64,000 bases of DNA from positions 2,490,176 through 2,554,175 of the forward strand of contig NZ_CP080649.1 in NCBI RefSeq assembly GCF_019603315.1, written 5' to 3'. Numbering within the stretch: the first letter of the stretch is position 1; each line of letters opens with the position of its first letter. Positions 23,432 to 32,142 of this stretch are shown here, piece after piece. This DNA is from Ruficoccus sp. ZRK36. GTDB taxonomy: Bacteria > Verrucomicrobiota > Verrucomicrobiia > Opitutales > Cerasicoccaceae. The translations under genes were made by a program, and so were the position numbers. Under the pieces are notes generated by a model. That model made no database searches. It was not told the DNA's origin and saw only the letters and a list, made by a program, of their open reading frames with translations.

Positions 23432-25207
23432 TCAACGGATGCCATGCGACTGCAGCCACAGCTCAAGGAGGGAGAGCTGCCAGAGCTTGGAGCCGCGCAG
23501 GGGAGTGATGTGCTCCTCGGGGGCGGCGAGCAGCTTCTCCACGTAGGCGGGCTGGTAGAGGCCGCGTGCGCGGGCGGTGTCGTTGAGCAGGGAGTCGCGG
23601 GCCATTTCGAGGAACTCGCCGCGCAGGTACTTGAGCGCGGGGACCGGGAAGTAGCCCTTCGGGCGGTCGATGACCTCGGAGGGGATGACGCGGCGTCCGG
23701 CTTCCTTGAGCACGTACTTGCCGCCATCCTTGATCTTGAGCTCCGGGGGGACGCGGGCGGCGAACTCCACCACCTCGTGGTCGAGGAAGGGCACGCGCGC
23801 CTCAAGGCTCGCGGCCATGGTGTTGTTATCCACGCGCTTGACCGGGTCGTCCACCAGCATGACCTGGGCGTCGAGACGCATGGCCTTGTCGATGGGAGCA
23901 TCGGCACCGGGGAGGGCAAAGTGGGTTTTGACAAAGTCGCGGGCAAAGTCGCCCTGCTGCCACTTTTTCTCCACCACTTCGCAGTACTCGCTATAGTCGC
24001 GGTCAAAGAAGGCCTTGGCGTAGCTCTCCAGCGGATCGGTCGCCGTCATCATGGGCGGGTACCAGTGATAGCCGCCGAAAATCTCGTCTGCACCCTGGCC
24101 GCTTTGGACGACCTTGACGAACTTCGCGACCTCCTGCGAGAGCATGTAGAAGCCGACGTTGTCGTGGCTGACCATGGGCTCGGACATCTGCCCGATGCAG
24201 GCCTTGAGGGCCGGCAGGGCGCGGGTCGAGTCGATGGAGAGCTTGTGGTGCTTGGTCTGGAAACGCTCGACGATGACGTCCGAGTACTTGAACTCGTCTC
24301 CGGCCTCGTCGCCGACGGTTTCAAAGCCGATGGAAAAGGTTTCGATCTGCTGGTTGCTGTGCTCGGCGAGCAGGCCCACAATCAGGCTGGAGTCGAGTCC
24401 GCCGGACAGAAGTACGCCTACCGGCACGTCGGCTACGAGGCGGCGCTTCACGGCGTCTCGCATGACCTCGAGGGTGGCTTCCTCCCAGTCGGCCTGGGAG
24501 TAGTTCTTCTCGTCCTCGCGCATGCCGTATTGGAGATCCCAATACTTGTGCTGCGTCATCTTACCGTCTGGCTCGACGACAGCCACGGTGGCCGGGGGCA
24601 GCTTTTTCACCCCACTGAGGATCGTGCGCTCGGGCGGCACGACAGAGTGGAAGCTCATGTAGTAGTTGAGCGCGACGGGGTCGAGCGAGGTGTCCACGCC
24701 ACCGGCAGCCAGCAGGGAGGGCAGGGTGGAGGAAAAGCGCAGGCGGGTGGCGTCCTTTGTGTAGTAAAGGGGTTTGATGCCCAGGCGGTCACGGGCGAGC
24801 GTGACCCGGCCACTGTCGCGCTCATAGATGGCAAACGCGAACATGCCGTTGAAGTGCTCTACACAGTCCGGCCCCCAAGCGTGGAACGCCTTCAGGATGA
24901 CCTCGGTGTCGCCGTGGCTGAAGAAGTTGTAACCCTTGCCCTCAAGCTCGGCTCGCAACTCCGGGTAATTGTAGATGGCACCGTTATAGACGACTGTGAG
25001 GCCGAGCGCGGTATCCACCATCGGCTGCTGAGCAGCCTCGCTCAAGTCGATGATTTTGAGCCGCCGGTGCCCGAGCGCTACTGCGCCGCGTAGTACCAGG
25101 CCGTCGCCATCGGGTCCCCGGGGGACCATCGTGTCCATCATCCGTACGACCTGCGCCGCGTCAGGCGCACGTCCGTCAAACTGCATAATTCCGCTAATTC
25201 CACACAT
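23432..25207 (-). CDS. asnO: N-acetylglutaminylglutamine amidotransferase
   Basis: An asparagine-synthetase-like enzyme that amidates the dipeptide to the final osmolyte N-acetylglutaminylglutamine amide. The 591-residue protein begins MCGISGIM, with the glutaminase nucleophile Cys2. It carries YNGAIYNYPELR and SHGDTEVILKA in the class II glutaminase domain, and the pyrophosphatase loop LLSGGLDSS near 267-274 in the synthetase domain. With ngg directly downstream, the NAGGN assignment is far more likely than plain asparagine synthesis. It is the first gene of the operon, behind a TTGACA promoter. Confidence 0.92.
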   Translation of the reverse strand: MCGISGIMQFDGRAPDAAQVVRMMDTMVPRGPDGDGLVLRGAVALGHRRLKIIDLSEAAQQPMVDTALGLTVVYNGAIYNYPELRAELEGKGYNFFSHGDTEVILKAFHAWGPDCVEHFNGMFAFAIYERDSGRVTLARDRLGIKPLYYTKDATRLRFSSTLPSLLAAGGVDTSLDPVALNYYMSFHSVVPPERTILSGVKKLPPATVAVVEPDGKMTQHKYWDLQYGMREDEKNYSQADWEEATLEVMRDAVKRRLVADVPVGVLLSGGLDSSLIVGLLAEHSNQQIETFSIGFETVGDEAGDEFKYSDVIVERFQTKHHKLSIDSTRALPALKACIGQMSEPMVSHDNVGFYMLSQEVAKFVKVVQSGQGADEIFGGYHWYPPMMTATDPLESYAKAFFDRDYSEYCEVVEKKWQQGDFARDFVKTHFALPGADAPIDKAMRLDAQVMLVDDPVKRVDNNTMAASLEARVPFLDHEVVEFAARVPPELKIKDGGKYVLKEAGRRVIPSEVIDRPKGYFPVPALKYLRGEFLEMARDSLLNDTARARGLYQPAYVEKLLAAPEEHITPLRGSKLWQLSLLELWLQSHGIR

Positions 25208-25256
25208 AACTGAGTGAGAGAGCCCATAAAAAGAGGGATTGGGCGTAGTCGTGTAA

Positions 25257-25285
25257 ACAATCCCACATGGCTAAAGGTGTGTCAA
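25257..25285 (-). promoter_or_regulatory. Candidate promoter of the NAGGN operon
   Basis: On the leftward strand a perfect TTGACA (plus 25280-25285) is followed after 17 bases by GATTGT (plus 25257-25262), a weak -10. It lies 50 bases from the amidotransferase start. A weak -10 with a perfect -35 is compatible with osmotic control. Confidence 0.45.
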
Positions 25286-25368
25286 AGGATAATGCCAGAA
25301 AACGCAGAATTGATGAGCCTTGCGGGTTAGGGTTGCCTTGCCGGTAGGGGCTGCGTTATCACCCCATC

Positions 25369-27201
25369 ATGGCCCCGGCTCCGGAAAGACAACTGACCGT
25401 CCGTGCGATTATTACCGGCTTCGTATTGGGGGCGGTTCTGGCCCCGTGTAACATTTACACCGGTCTGAAAATCGGATTCTCCTTTAACATGTCCATCGCG
25501 GCGGCTCTGCTGAGCTATGCGTGGTGGAACAGTCTGCACCACTTCGGAGCGGCGAAACACTGGGGGCTGCTGGAGAACAACATCAACCAGACGGCGGCCT
25601 CCTCGGCGGCGTCGATCCTCTCGGCCGGGTTGGTTGCGCCCATTCCGGCGCTGGCCCTGCTGACGGACTACAAGTTTACCTATCCGGTGCTCACGCTGTG
25701 GGTCTTCACGGTGAGCTTTGTCGGGATCGCCTGTGCGCTGGCCGTGCGGCGACAGATGCTGGATCGCGAGGCGCTACCGTTCCCGAACGGCGTAGCGACA
25801 GCCGAGACGATCACCGAAATCTACTCCCACGGCAAGGAAGCCGCCGCACGCGTCAAAATGCTTCTCGGGGCGGGGCTGCTATCGGGCGGCATCTTTTTGT
25901 TTAACGCCTTCGTGTATAAAATTCCTTCGCTGGGGCTGCCTGCTTCGTGGGGGTTCAAGGCCCCGGCTAACGTCGCGGCCAAGGGCCTCGACCGAGTGAG
26001 CTGGCGGGCGCTCGGGATGGAGATCCAGCCCTCGCTACTGCTGCTGGGCTTTGGGGCGATCGTGGGGCCGCGCGTAGGCATCTCTCTGCTGCTGGGGACG
26101 ATCATCGCGTGGATGCTGCTGCCGGGACCGCTGCTGGCGCATGGATGGGCACAACCTGCGCTGGACGGGGCGAGCTGGTACACGGTCATGCTGGAGTGGC
26201 TGCTGTGGCCGGGGGTCAGCCTGATGGTGGCCGGGGCGTTGACGTCGTTTGCCCTGTCAATGGTGAAGATTTTTAAGAGCAAGCTCTCGGGGAATAAGGG
26301 CGTGGGTAGCGACCCCGAAGCGAGCGAAGCCGACGAAATCGCCAATGCTCCCGGCGGGGTGCGCTACTTCCCGAAGAAGTGGTTCGTGCTCATGTTGGCA
26401 GTGGGCTTCGTGGGCTGCGTGATCGCGCAGCAGTGGATTTTCTCGATCCCGCTGTGGCTGGGCACGATTGCCTTCGGGCTGTCGTTCCTGCTCGCGGTGG
26501 TGGCGGCTCGCGTCTCCGGTGAGACGGGTATCCCGCCCATCGGCGCGCTGGGTAAGATCACGCAGGTGACCTTTGGCTTTCTGACGCCGACCACGAACCC
26601 CGCGAGCTTCATGACCGCTAACCTGATGGCGGCCAACGTCACCGGCGGGGCCGCCGGGCAGTGCTCGGACATGCTGCACGACCTCAAGACCGGTAAGCTC
26701 ATCGGTGCGAGTCTGCGCGGTCAGGTCGTGGCGCAGATTTTCGGGATTTTGGCTGGTTCGCTGGCCGGCTGTGCGGCGTACATGATCCTGATCCCCAATC
26801 CGCAGGAAATGCTCCTGACGGAAAAATGGCCCGCTCCGGCGGTGGCCACCTGGAAGGCCGTAGCCGAGGTGCTGGCCGAGGGGCTGGACACGATCCCGCA
26901 CGGCTGTGGCCCGGCGGTCGTCGTGGCTATCGTGATCGGGGTGGTGCTGGCCTGTCTGGAGGCCCTGCTGCCGCAGCAGCGTCGCCACTGGGTGCCGAGC
27001 GCGTCGAGCCTGGGCTTTGCGTTCATTATCCCGCCCTTCATCAGTCTGGGGATCTTTGTGGGTGCCATGCTGCGAGTGGTTGCCGAGCGCCTCTGGAAGC
27101 ACTGGAGCGCCAAGTACCTGATCGTGCTGGCGGCCGGGCTGGTTGCCGGGGAGAGTCTCGCCGGAGTGGTGCAGGCCATTGTCAGCTTTTTCCAGCCCTG
27201 A
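25369..27201 (+). CDS. OPT family oligopeptide transporter
   Basis: A 610-residue polytopic membrane protein with about 14-16 spans. OPT features include the N-terminal TVRAIITGFVLGAVLAPCNIYTGLK, then NNINQTAASSAASI, LPFPNGVATAETI and the later SGETGIPPIGALGKITQ and GGAAGQCSDMLHDLKTG. OPT proteins import small peptides or metal chelates. Prokaryotic members of this class are mostly uncharacterised. It is divergent from the NAGGN operon; peptide or glutamine supply for the osmolyte is a possible link, but only by position. Confidence 0.88.
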   Translation: MAPAPERQLTVRAIITGFVLGAVLAPCNIYTGLKIGFSFNMSIAAALLSYAWWNSLHHFGAAKHWGLLENNINQTAASSAASILSAGLVAPIPALALLTDYKFTYPVLTLWVFTVSFVGIACALAVRRQMLDREALPFPNGVATAETITEIYSHGKEAAARVKMLLGAGLLSGGIFLFNAFVYKIPSLGLPASWGFKAPANVAAKGLDRVSWRALGMEIQPSLLLLGFGAIVGPRVGISLLLGTIIAWMLLPGPLLAHGWAQPALDGASWYTVMLEWLLWPGVSLMVAGALTSFALSMVKIFKSKLSGNKGVGSDPEASEADEIANAPGGVRYFPKKWFVLMLAVGFVGCVIAQQWIFSIPLWLGTIAFGLSFLLAVVAARVSGETGIPPIGALGKITQVTFGFLTPTTNPASFMTANLMAANVTGGAAGQCSDMLHDLKTGKLIGASLRGQVVAQIFGILAGSLAGCAAYMILIPNPQEMLLTEKWPAPAVATWKAVAEVLAEGLDTIPHGCGPAVVVAIVIGVVLACLEALLPQQRRHWVPSASSLGFAFIIPPFISLGIFVGAMLRVVAERLWKHWSAKYLIVLAAGLVAGESLAGVVQAIVSFFQP

Positions 27202-27384
27202 GGCAGATGCATTGTCAGGGCCAGCGCCTTGGCGTGTCTTCTCGGCTATAAGCTGACGGGATGGCATTTATAAGCCACCTTCCTTCTTTGCTATTAGGGC
27301 TCTTTAAGGCTTGGGCAGTTTGCATTAATGGGTTTCTGTTGAAACCGAGACTCAATTACAGAAAAAGCCAAGAAGGGGGAGACG

Positions 27385-28848
27385 ATGAAACCGGAAAACT
27401 GCTATGTGCCCGCTGGGGCCGATCCATTGACGGAGGCATTTGCCTTTGCAGAGTCCATGCCCAAGCATGGCCGCGCAGCCAGGGGGGCTCGCCCGCTGGA
27501 TAAGCCTTTTGCCGAGTGGGGTCCACGGCTCTTTACACATCGCAGTTGTAAGCCGCTCGCTCTCTACGTGCATGTGCCGTTCTGCCGTCATCGCTGCCTG
27601 TTCTGCCCCTTTTACCAGAATCGCAGTTCGGAGGAGTTCAGCGAGTACTACGCGGACCTGCTCATGCGGCACCTGGATCTGGTGGAGCAGGCGCTGGGGC
27701 AGGGGGCTGGATGCCGCCCGGTCGATGCGGTCTACTTTGGCGGGGGGACGCCGAGCGACCTGGCCGCTCCGGACCTGGCCCGCGTGCTGCGACGGCTGAA
27801 AAGCCTGTTTGAGATCACCCCGGAGACGGAGATCACGATCGAGGGGCGCGTCCGGGACTTTACGGTGGAGAAGGCGCAAGCCTGGCGCGAGGCCGGTGCA
27901 AACCGCTTTTCACTCGGGCTGCAGAGTGCGGATGAGGAGCTGCGCCGCCGCCTGGGAAGGTTAGCCGGACGTGAAGAGATTTTAAAGGTCCTGAATGGCC
28001 TGGCGGACACCGACGCGGTGCTGATTGTGGACTTGATGTTTGGGCTGCCGGGGCAGGACAGAGACCTGCTGCTGGAGGACCTGCGATTTCTGGCGGAGGA
28101 GACGCGGATCGACGGTCTCGACCTCTACGAGCTGATCCAGTTCCCGAATAGCCCGCTGGCCAAGGCGGTCGAGGGCGGACGGCTGGGGGTGCCTGCGGAC
28201 CGTGCCGGACGGGCTCAGCTTTTCGGGGCGGCAGCCGAGGCGCTGGCCGGGTACGGATTTGAACACTTTACGCCGCAGCACTGGCGCCGGGGCACGCGCG
28301 AACGCTCGGTCTACAATCGCCTGGCCAAGAGCAATGCCGACATCCTGCCCATCGGCTCATCGGCCGGGGGTAACCTGAGCCGCGTCTCCATTATGATGGA
28401 GCGCGACATCGACGCCTATGCCGCAGCAATCGAGGCTGGAAACATCCCGGCTCGCTGTCTGGCTCCGACAGGTCCGATGGGGAGCCAGGAACGCTTTAAG
28501 TCAAACCTGTCCGAGTTTGCCGAGTATCTTAAGCTGCCTCCGGTCGACCTGTGGCCGGAAGAGGCGCAGGCGTGGGCAAAGCCGCTACTGGATAACTGGT
28601 GCGAGGCGGGGCTGATCAAGCATGCTGCCTCCGGGCAGGAAGCGGCCCCGCTCACGATGGCAGGCTCTTACTGGATCAAAACGATGCACAGCCTGCTGCT
28701 CGGCTGTCTCGCCCCGGTGGAGACGGCTAGCCCGATGGCTGGCCATCCGCATGCGGGTGGGGGAGGTCACCCGGGAGGAATGCCTCCCGACGGTATGCGG
28801 CCTGCGATGCATGGAGCCTCCGGGCATCCTCCGGGGCATCACGGATAG
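27385..28848 (+). CDS. hutW: HutW/ChuW-type radical SAM protein with His-rich tail
   Basis: Related to coproporphyrinogen dehydrogenase. HutW/ChuW proteins act in anaerobic heme breakdown in other bacteria. The 487-residue protein has the cluster motif CRHRCLFC (Cys67, Cys71, Cys74) inside YVHVPFCRHRCLFCPFYQN. GGGTPSDL and ITIEGRV follow in the barrel, and the HemN-type C-terminal part extends to about 450. HRSCKPLALYVH before the cluster is the usual HutW entry. The last 35 residues form an unusual His/Gly/Pro/Met-rich tail (GHPHAGGGGHPGGM and GHPPGHHG). No heme uptake genes are nearby. GGGGGAG before the ATG is a strong ribosome binding site. Confidence 0.82.
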   Translation: MKPENCYVPAGADPLTEAFAFAESMPKHGRAARGARPLDKPFAEWGPRLFTHRSCKPLALYVHVPFCRHRCLFCPFYQNRSSEEFSEYYADLLMRHLDLVEQALGQGAGCRPVDAVYFGGGTPSDLAAPDLARVLRRLKSLFEITPETEITIEGRVRDFTVEKAQAWREAGANRFSLGLQSADEELRRRLGRLAGREEILKVLNGLADTDAVLIVDLMFGLPGQDRDLLLEDLRFLAEETRIDGLDLYELIQFPNSPLAKAVEGGRLGVPADRAGRAQLFGAAAEALAGYGFEHFTPQHWRRGTRERSVYNRLAKSNADILPIGSSAGGNLSRVSIMMERDIDAYAAAIEAGNIPARCLAPTGPMGSQERFKSNLSEFAEYLKLPPVDLWPEEAQAWAKPLLDNWCEAGLIKHAASGQEAAPLTMAGSYWIKTMHSLLLGCLAPVETASPMAGHPHAGGGGHPGGMPPDGMRPAMHGASGHPPGHHG

Positions 28849-29306
28849 AGCTTTGCAGGGGCGGTATCCCGCAGCGCTTTTCGGGAGGTTATATATAGGC
28901 GTAAGCGCAGAGAGTAGAGGTGCGGTTGGGGCCATCTGAAGGGATTCTCTTCTTTGCTGTGACTTATAGCACGGGTCCAATAGGCTTTATCGCTTATCCC
29001 GGTATGAGCTGAACGTGCCCTTGGAGTGTAATAAGTAACGCGTTTAAGACCAACGTGCTGGTTTAGGCATCCCTTGTCGTGGCCGGTGGAGAGCCGATAT
29101 TGATGCCGCTGAGAAGTGCCCAGGAATAAATATGGGGACGTTGGACTCTTTACTCGTAGAAATAATGTTAATTACATATCCCGCATGGGCGCATATGTTT
29201 GACGGATGTGAATTTTGTGTCAATTTAGGTATTCGACCTTAGTCGTTAATATTTTATCCTCTCTCCCCGATTTCGAGTCCGGTCTCTCTCTCCACCGCGT
29301 CTCACC
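28849..29306. other. 458-base gap without recognised gene
   Basis: No credible gene, tRNA or known riboswitch was seen. The final third is AT-rich and contains TTGAC and GTCAA as an inverted repeat (about 29199-29223, within GTTTGACGGATGTG and TTGTGTCAATTTAG). It presumably holds the promoter of the sensor kinase gene. Confidence 0.5.
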
Positions 29307-31631
29307 ATGAATCGCTATACCCGGCAGTCTCTCTTGCTTGGCGCTTTTAGCGCGATTGTCAGCATCGTCGTTCTGATAGGCTGGATTGCTGATATTGCTG
29401 CGGTCAAGAGCGTGGTTCGCGGGCTGGCGACGATGAAGTTTAACACTGCGCTGTGCTTCCTGTTATCCGCGGTTTCGCTCATCAGTATTGCCGTTGGTTG
29501 GCCTCGCATCGTTGCGCATGGATTTGCGGTGGCCTCGCTGTTTATCGCAGTGGTGACGCTCGGGCAGACCTGGATCGGTTTTAATATAGGAATCGACCAG
29601 TGGGCGGTGCGTGACCTGGCAACGGCTGCCGAGGACTTCCCGGGGCGTATGTCTACGGCGACTGCGTTTTGCTTTTCCCTGCTGGGGATAGGACTGATCC
29701 TGCTCTCCAGTGAGAAAAAAGGGAGCGTGCAGCTAGGGCAGGTCTTTTGCCTCGGCGCTTTTTGGGGCGGGATGATCGGCGTCAACGGCTACCTGCTGGA
29801 GTTCTCCTCGCTGTACAAGTTTTTCTGGTTCTCCTCCATGGCCATGCACACTTCGCTGCTGTTCGTGGTCCTGGGGCTGGGCGGATTACTGGCGAGACCT
29901 GACGAGGGGCTGTCTTCTGTCATTACCAGTAAGCGCATGGGCGGGCGCTATGCCCGGCGGCAGTTGCCGGTTGCTCTGATATTTCCGTTGCTGCTGGGGT
30001 GGCTGCTGATCCGGGGCGAGCATGCCGGTTATTATGACGCGTCGATTACTGTGGATTTGTTTGTGGTGGTCACGATCCTGGCCTTTGCGGTGATTATCTG
30101 GATTCAGGCGGGGGCTCTGAACCGTGCGCACCAGGAGATGGTCGACCGCAACCAGCGTCTGAGTGATGCCCTCCGGGAGAACGCCCTCTACCGGGCCGTG
30201 GTTGAGTCAACGGATGCTGCCATCGTCAGTGAAAATCTCAGCGGCACGATTACGAGCTGGAACCCGTCGGCCGAGCGTATTTACGGCTACACGGCAGATG
30301 AGATGATCGGGCAAACGATGGCCCGCCTGATTCCGCATGATGAGTATTCGGATGAGGCCGATGTGCTGAAGAGTATTCGGCAGGGCGAGCAAATGGGGCA
30401 CTTTATTGCCAAGCGTCTGTGTAAGGATGGAACGTTGCGGGAGGTTTCTGTGGTCGCCTCTGCGATCTCGGATGAGCACGGCAAACCGCTCGGCCTCTCA
30501 AGGATCGCCCGCGACATCACGGCCCAGCGCGAGACCGAATTTAACCTGCTGGCCAGCCAGCGTGAGATTCACGACCTCAAGACGGCTCTTGATGAGCATG
30601 CCATCGTGGCGATCACAGACCCGCGTGGACGCATCACCTACGTGAACGATAAGTTCTGCGCCATATCAAAGTATTCGCGTGACGAGCTGATCGGGCAGGA
30701 TCACCGCATCCTCAACTCCGGCTACCATCCGAAAGAGTTTATGAGCGACCTCTGGGGCACGATCTCCAAGGGGGTTGTCTGGCATGGCAAGGTCCGCAAC
30801 CGTGCCAAGGACGGGGCGATCTACTGGGTCGATACCACGATCGTGCCCTTTATGGGTGAGGACGGTAAGCCGCGTCAATATGTGGCGGTGCGCTCGGACA
30901 TTACGGATAACATCAAGGCGGCCGAAGAACTGGCCCGACAGGCGACCAAGCTGAGCCGCTCAAACAAGGACCTGGAGCAGTTTGCCTACATCGCATCCCA
31001 CGACCTGCAGGAGCCGCTGCGCGCAGTGGCCGGCTGTGCCCAGCTCTTGAAAAAACGCTACGAGGGTAAACTCGATGAGCGTGCCGATGAGTTTATCACG
31101 CACACGGTCGATGGTGCCGAGCGTATGCAGCGTTTGATCCGCGACCTGCTGTCTTTCTCACGGGTCAGTACGCGCGGTGAGGAGATGCAGCCGATTAATC
31201 TGCGGGTGCCGCTGAAGAACGCGTTGAAGAATCTTGAGGCGCTCTGTCAGGAGACTGAGGCGCAGATCACCCATGATCCCATGCCTGATGTGAAGGGGGA
31301 TGCAGGTCAGCTCACCATGCTCTTTCAGAACCTGATCGGCAATGCGTTGAAGTTCAGTGGCGATCAACGACCGGAGATCCATATCTCTGCGACTGAAAAA
31401 GACGGCGTGTGGGAGCTGGGTGTGCGCGATAACGGTATCGGCATCGAGCAGGATTACTTTGACCGCATCTTTGTGATCTTCCAGCGCCTGCACACCCGCG
31501 ATGAATACTCCGGTACGGGTATCGGGCTGGCGCTGTGCAAGCGCATCGTCGAGCGCCATGGGGGGCGCATCTGGGTGGAGTCGACGCCCGGCAAGGGCAG
31601 CACCTTTTCATTTACGCTTCAGGATGACTAG
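29307..31631 (+). CDS. Membrane sensor histidine kinase with two PAS domains
   Basis: 774 residues. About eight membrane spans fill residues 8-265 and form an integral membrane sensor of unknown ligand. Two PAS domains follow (about 290-410, ITSWNPSAERIYGYTADEMIGQ; and about 430-545, RITYVNDKFCAISKYSRDELIGQ). The HisKA dimer helix has phosphoacceptor His565 in ASHDLQEPLR, and the ATPase domain has NLIGNALKF, DNGIGI and GTGIGLALC. The phytochrome-like kinase core normally pairs with a small stand-alone receiver protein, and one lies 61 bases downstream. It is the first gene of a three-gene phosphorelay. Confidence 0.9.
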   Translation: MNRYTRQSLLLGAFSAIVSIVVLIGWIADIAAVKSVVRGLATMKFNTALCFLLSAVSLISIAVGWPRIVAHGFAVASLFIAVVTLGQTWIGFNIGIDQWAVRDLATAAEDFPGRMSTATAFCFSLLGIGLILLSSEKKGSVQLGQVFCLGAFWGGMIGVNGYLLEFSSLYKFFWFSSMAMHTSLLFVVLGLGGLLARPDEGLSSVITSKRMGGRYARRQLPVALIFPLLLGWLLIRGEHAGYYDASITVDLFVVVTILAFAVIIWIQAGALNRAHQEMVDRNQRLSDALRENALYRAVVESTDAAIVSENLSGTITSWNPSAERIYGYTADEMIGQTMARLIPHDEYSDEADVLKSIRQGEQMGHFIAKRLCKDGTLREVSVVASAISDEHGKPLGLSRIARDITAQRETEFNLLASQREIHDLKTALDEHAIVAITDPRGRITYVNDKFCAISKYSRDELIGQDHRILNSGYHPKEFMSDLWGTISKGVVWHGKVRNRAKDGAIYWVDTTIVPFMGEDGKPRQYVAVRSDITDNIKAAEELARQATKLSRSNKDLEQFAYIASHDLQEPLRAVAGCAQLLKKRYEGKLDERADEFITHTVDGAERMQRLIRDLLSFSRVSTRGEEMQPINLRVPLKNALKNLEALCQETEAQITHDPMPDVKGDAGQLTMLFQNLIGNALKFSGDQRPEIHISATEKDGVWELGVRDNGIGIEQDYFDRIFVIFQRLHTRDEYSGTGIGLALCKRIVERHGGRIWVESTPGKGSTFSFTLQDD

Positions 31632-31651
31632 CAATCATGTAAATAAATAGT

Positions 31652-31680
31652 TTGGAATAAATAATAATTTTAATTATCCT
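31652..31680 (+). promoter_or_regulatory. Candidate internal promoter before the response regulator
   Basis: TTGGAA (31652-31657), 17 bases, TATCCT (31675-31680) in a very AT-rich 61-base spacer between kinase and receiver genes. It would allow the receiver and hybrid kinase genes to be expressed apart from the first kinase. Confidence 0.4.
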
Positions 31681-31692
31681 ATATTTAACACC

Positions 31693-32142
31693 ATGAAAAT
31701 GAGCACACGTCCCGTCGAAATCCTGCTGGTTGAAGATAGTCCGGCGGATGTTATGCTGACGCGCGAAGCCCTGGAGTACTCCAAGGTCTTAAATGTGCTC
31801 CATGTGGTGCAGGATGGTGTCGATGCCCTGGAATTTCTGCATCGGCGCGGTAAGTATAAAGATGCCTCTCGTCCGGGCTTAATCCTGCTCGACCTGAACC
31901 TGCCCCGTAAGAGCGGGCGTGAGGTGCTGGCCGAGATTAAAGGCGATCCCTCTCTGCAGCGCATTCCGGTCGTGGTGCTGAGCACATCGAGTAACGAAGA
32001 TGACGTTGAAGCTGTCTATGGCCTCCACGCAAATTGCTACGTGGTGAAGCCGGTCAACTTCGACTCATTTTCACAAATAGTGAGGTCCATCCATGATTTC
32101 TGGTTCTGTGTCGTCGAACTCCCCCACGACGAAGATGCCTAA
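31693..32142 (+). CDS. Single-domain response regulator, Rcp1 type
   Basis: A 149-residue lone receiver domain without output domain. The acidic pocket is LVEDSPAD, the phosphoacceptor is Asp67 in [11 protein letters not shown], the switch Thr/Ser lies in VVLSTSS, and the Lys in YVVKPVN. Such proteins accept phosphate from phytochrome-like kinases and relay it or bind targets. It lies between two kinases, and the downstream kinase gene starts within its last codons, so the three are probably made together. Confidence 0.93.
   Translation: MKMSTRPVEILLVEDSPADVMLTREALEYSKVLNVLHVVQDGVDALEFLHRRGKYKDASRPGLILLDLNLPRKSGREVLAEIKGDPSLQRIPVVVLSTSSNEDDVEAVYGLHANCYVVKPVNFDSFSQIVRSIHDFWFCVVELPHDEDA

Noticed and set aside
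25369-28848. OPT transporter and HutW considered as a heme-peptide uptake unit
   Set aside because: They are 183 bases apart with no shared regulatory element seen, and OPT substrates cannot be read from sequence.
28849-29306. A cyclic-di-GMP or other known riboswitch upstream of the sensor kinase
   Set aside because: No conserved GNRA/tetraloop-receptor core or other known aptamer motif could be recognised in this gap.
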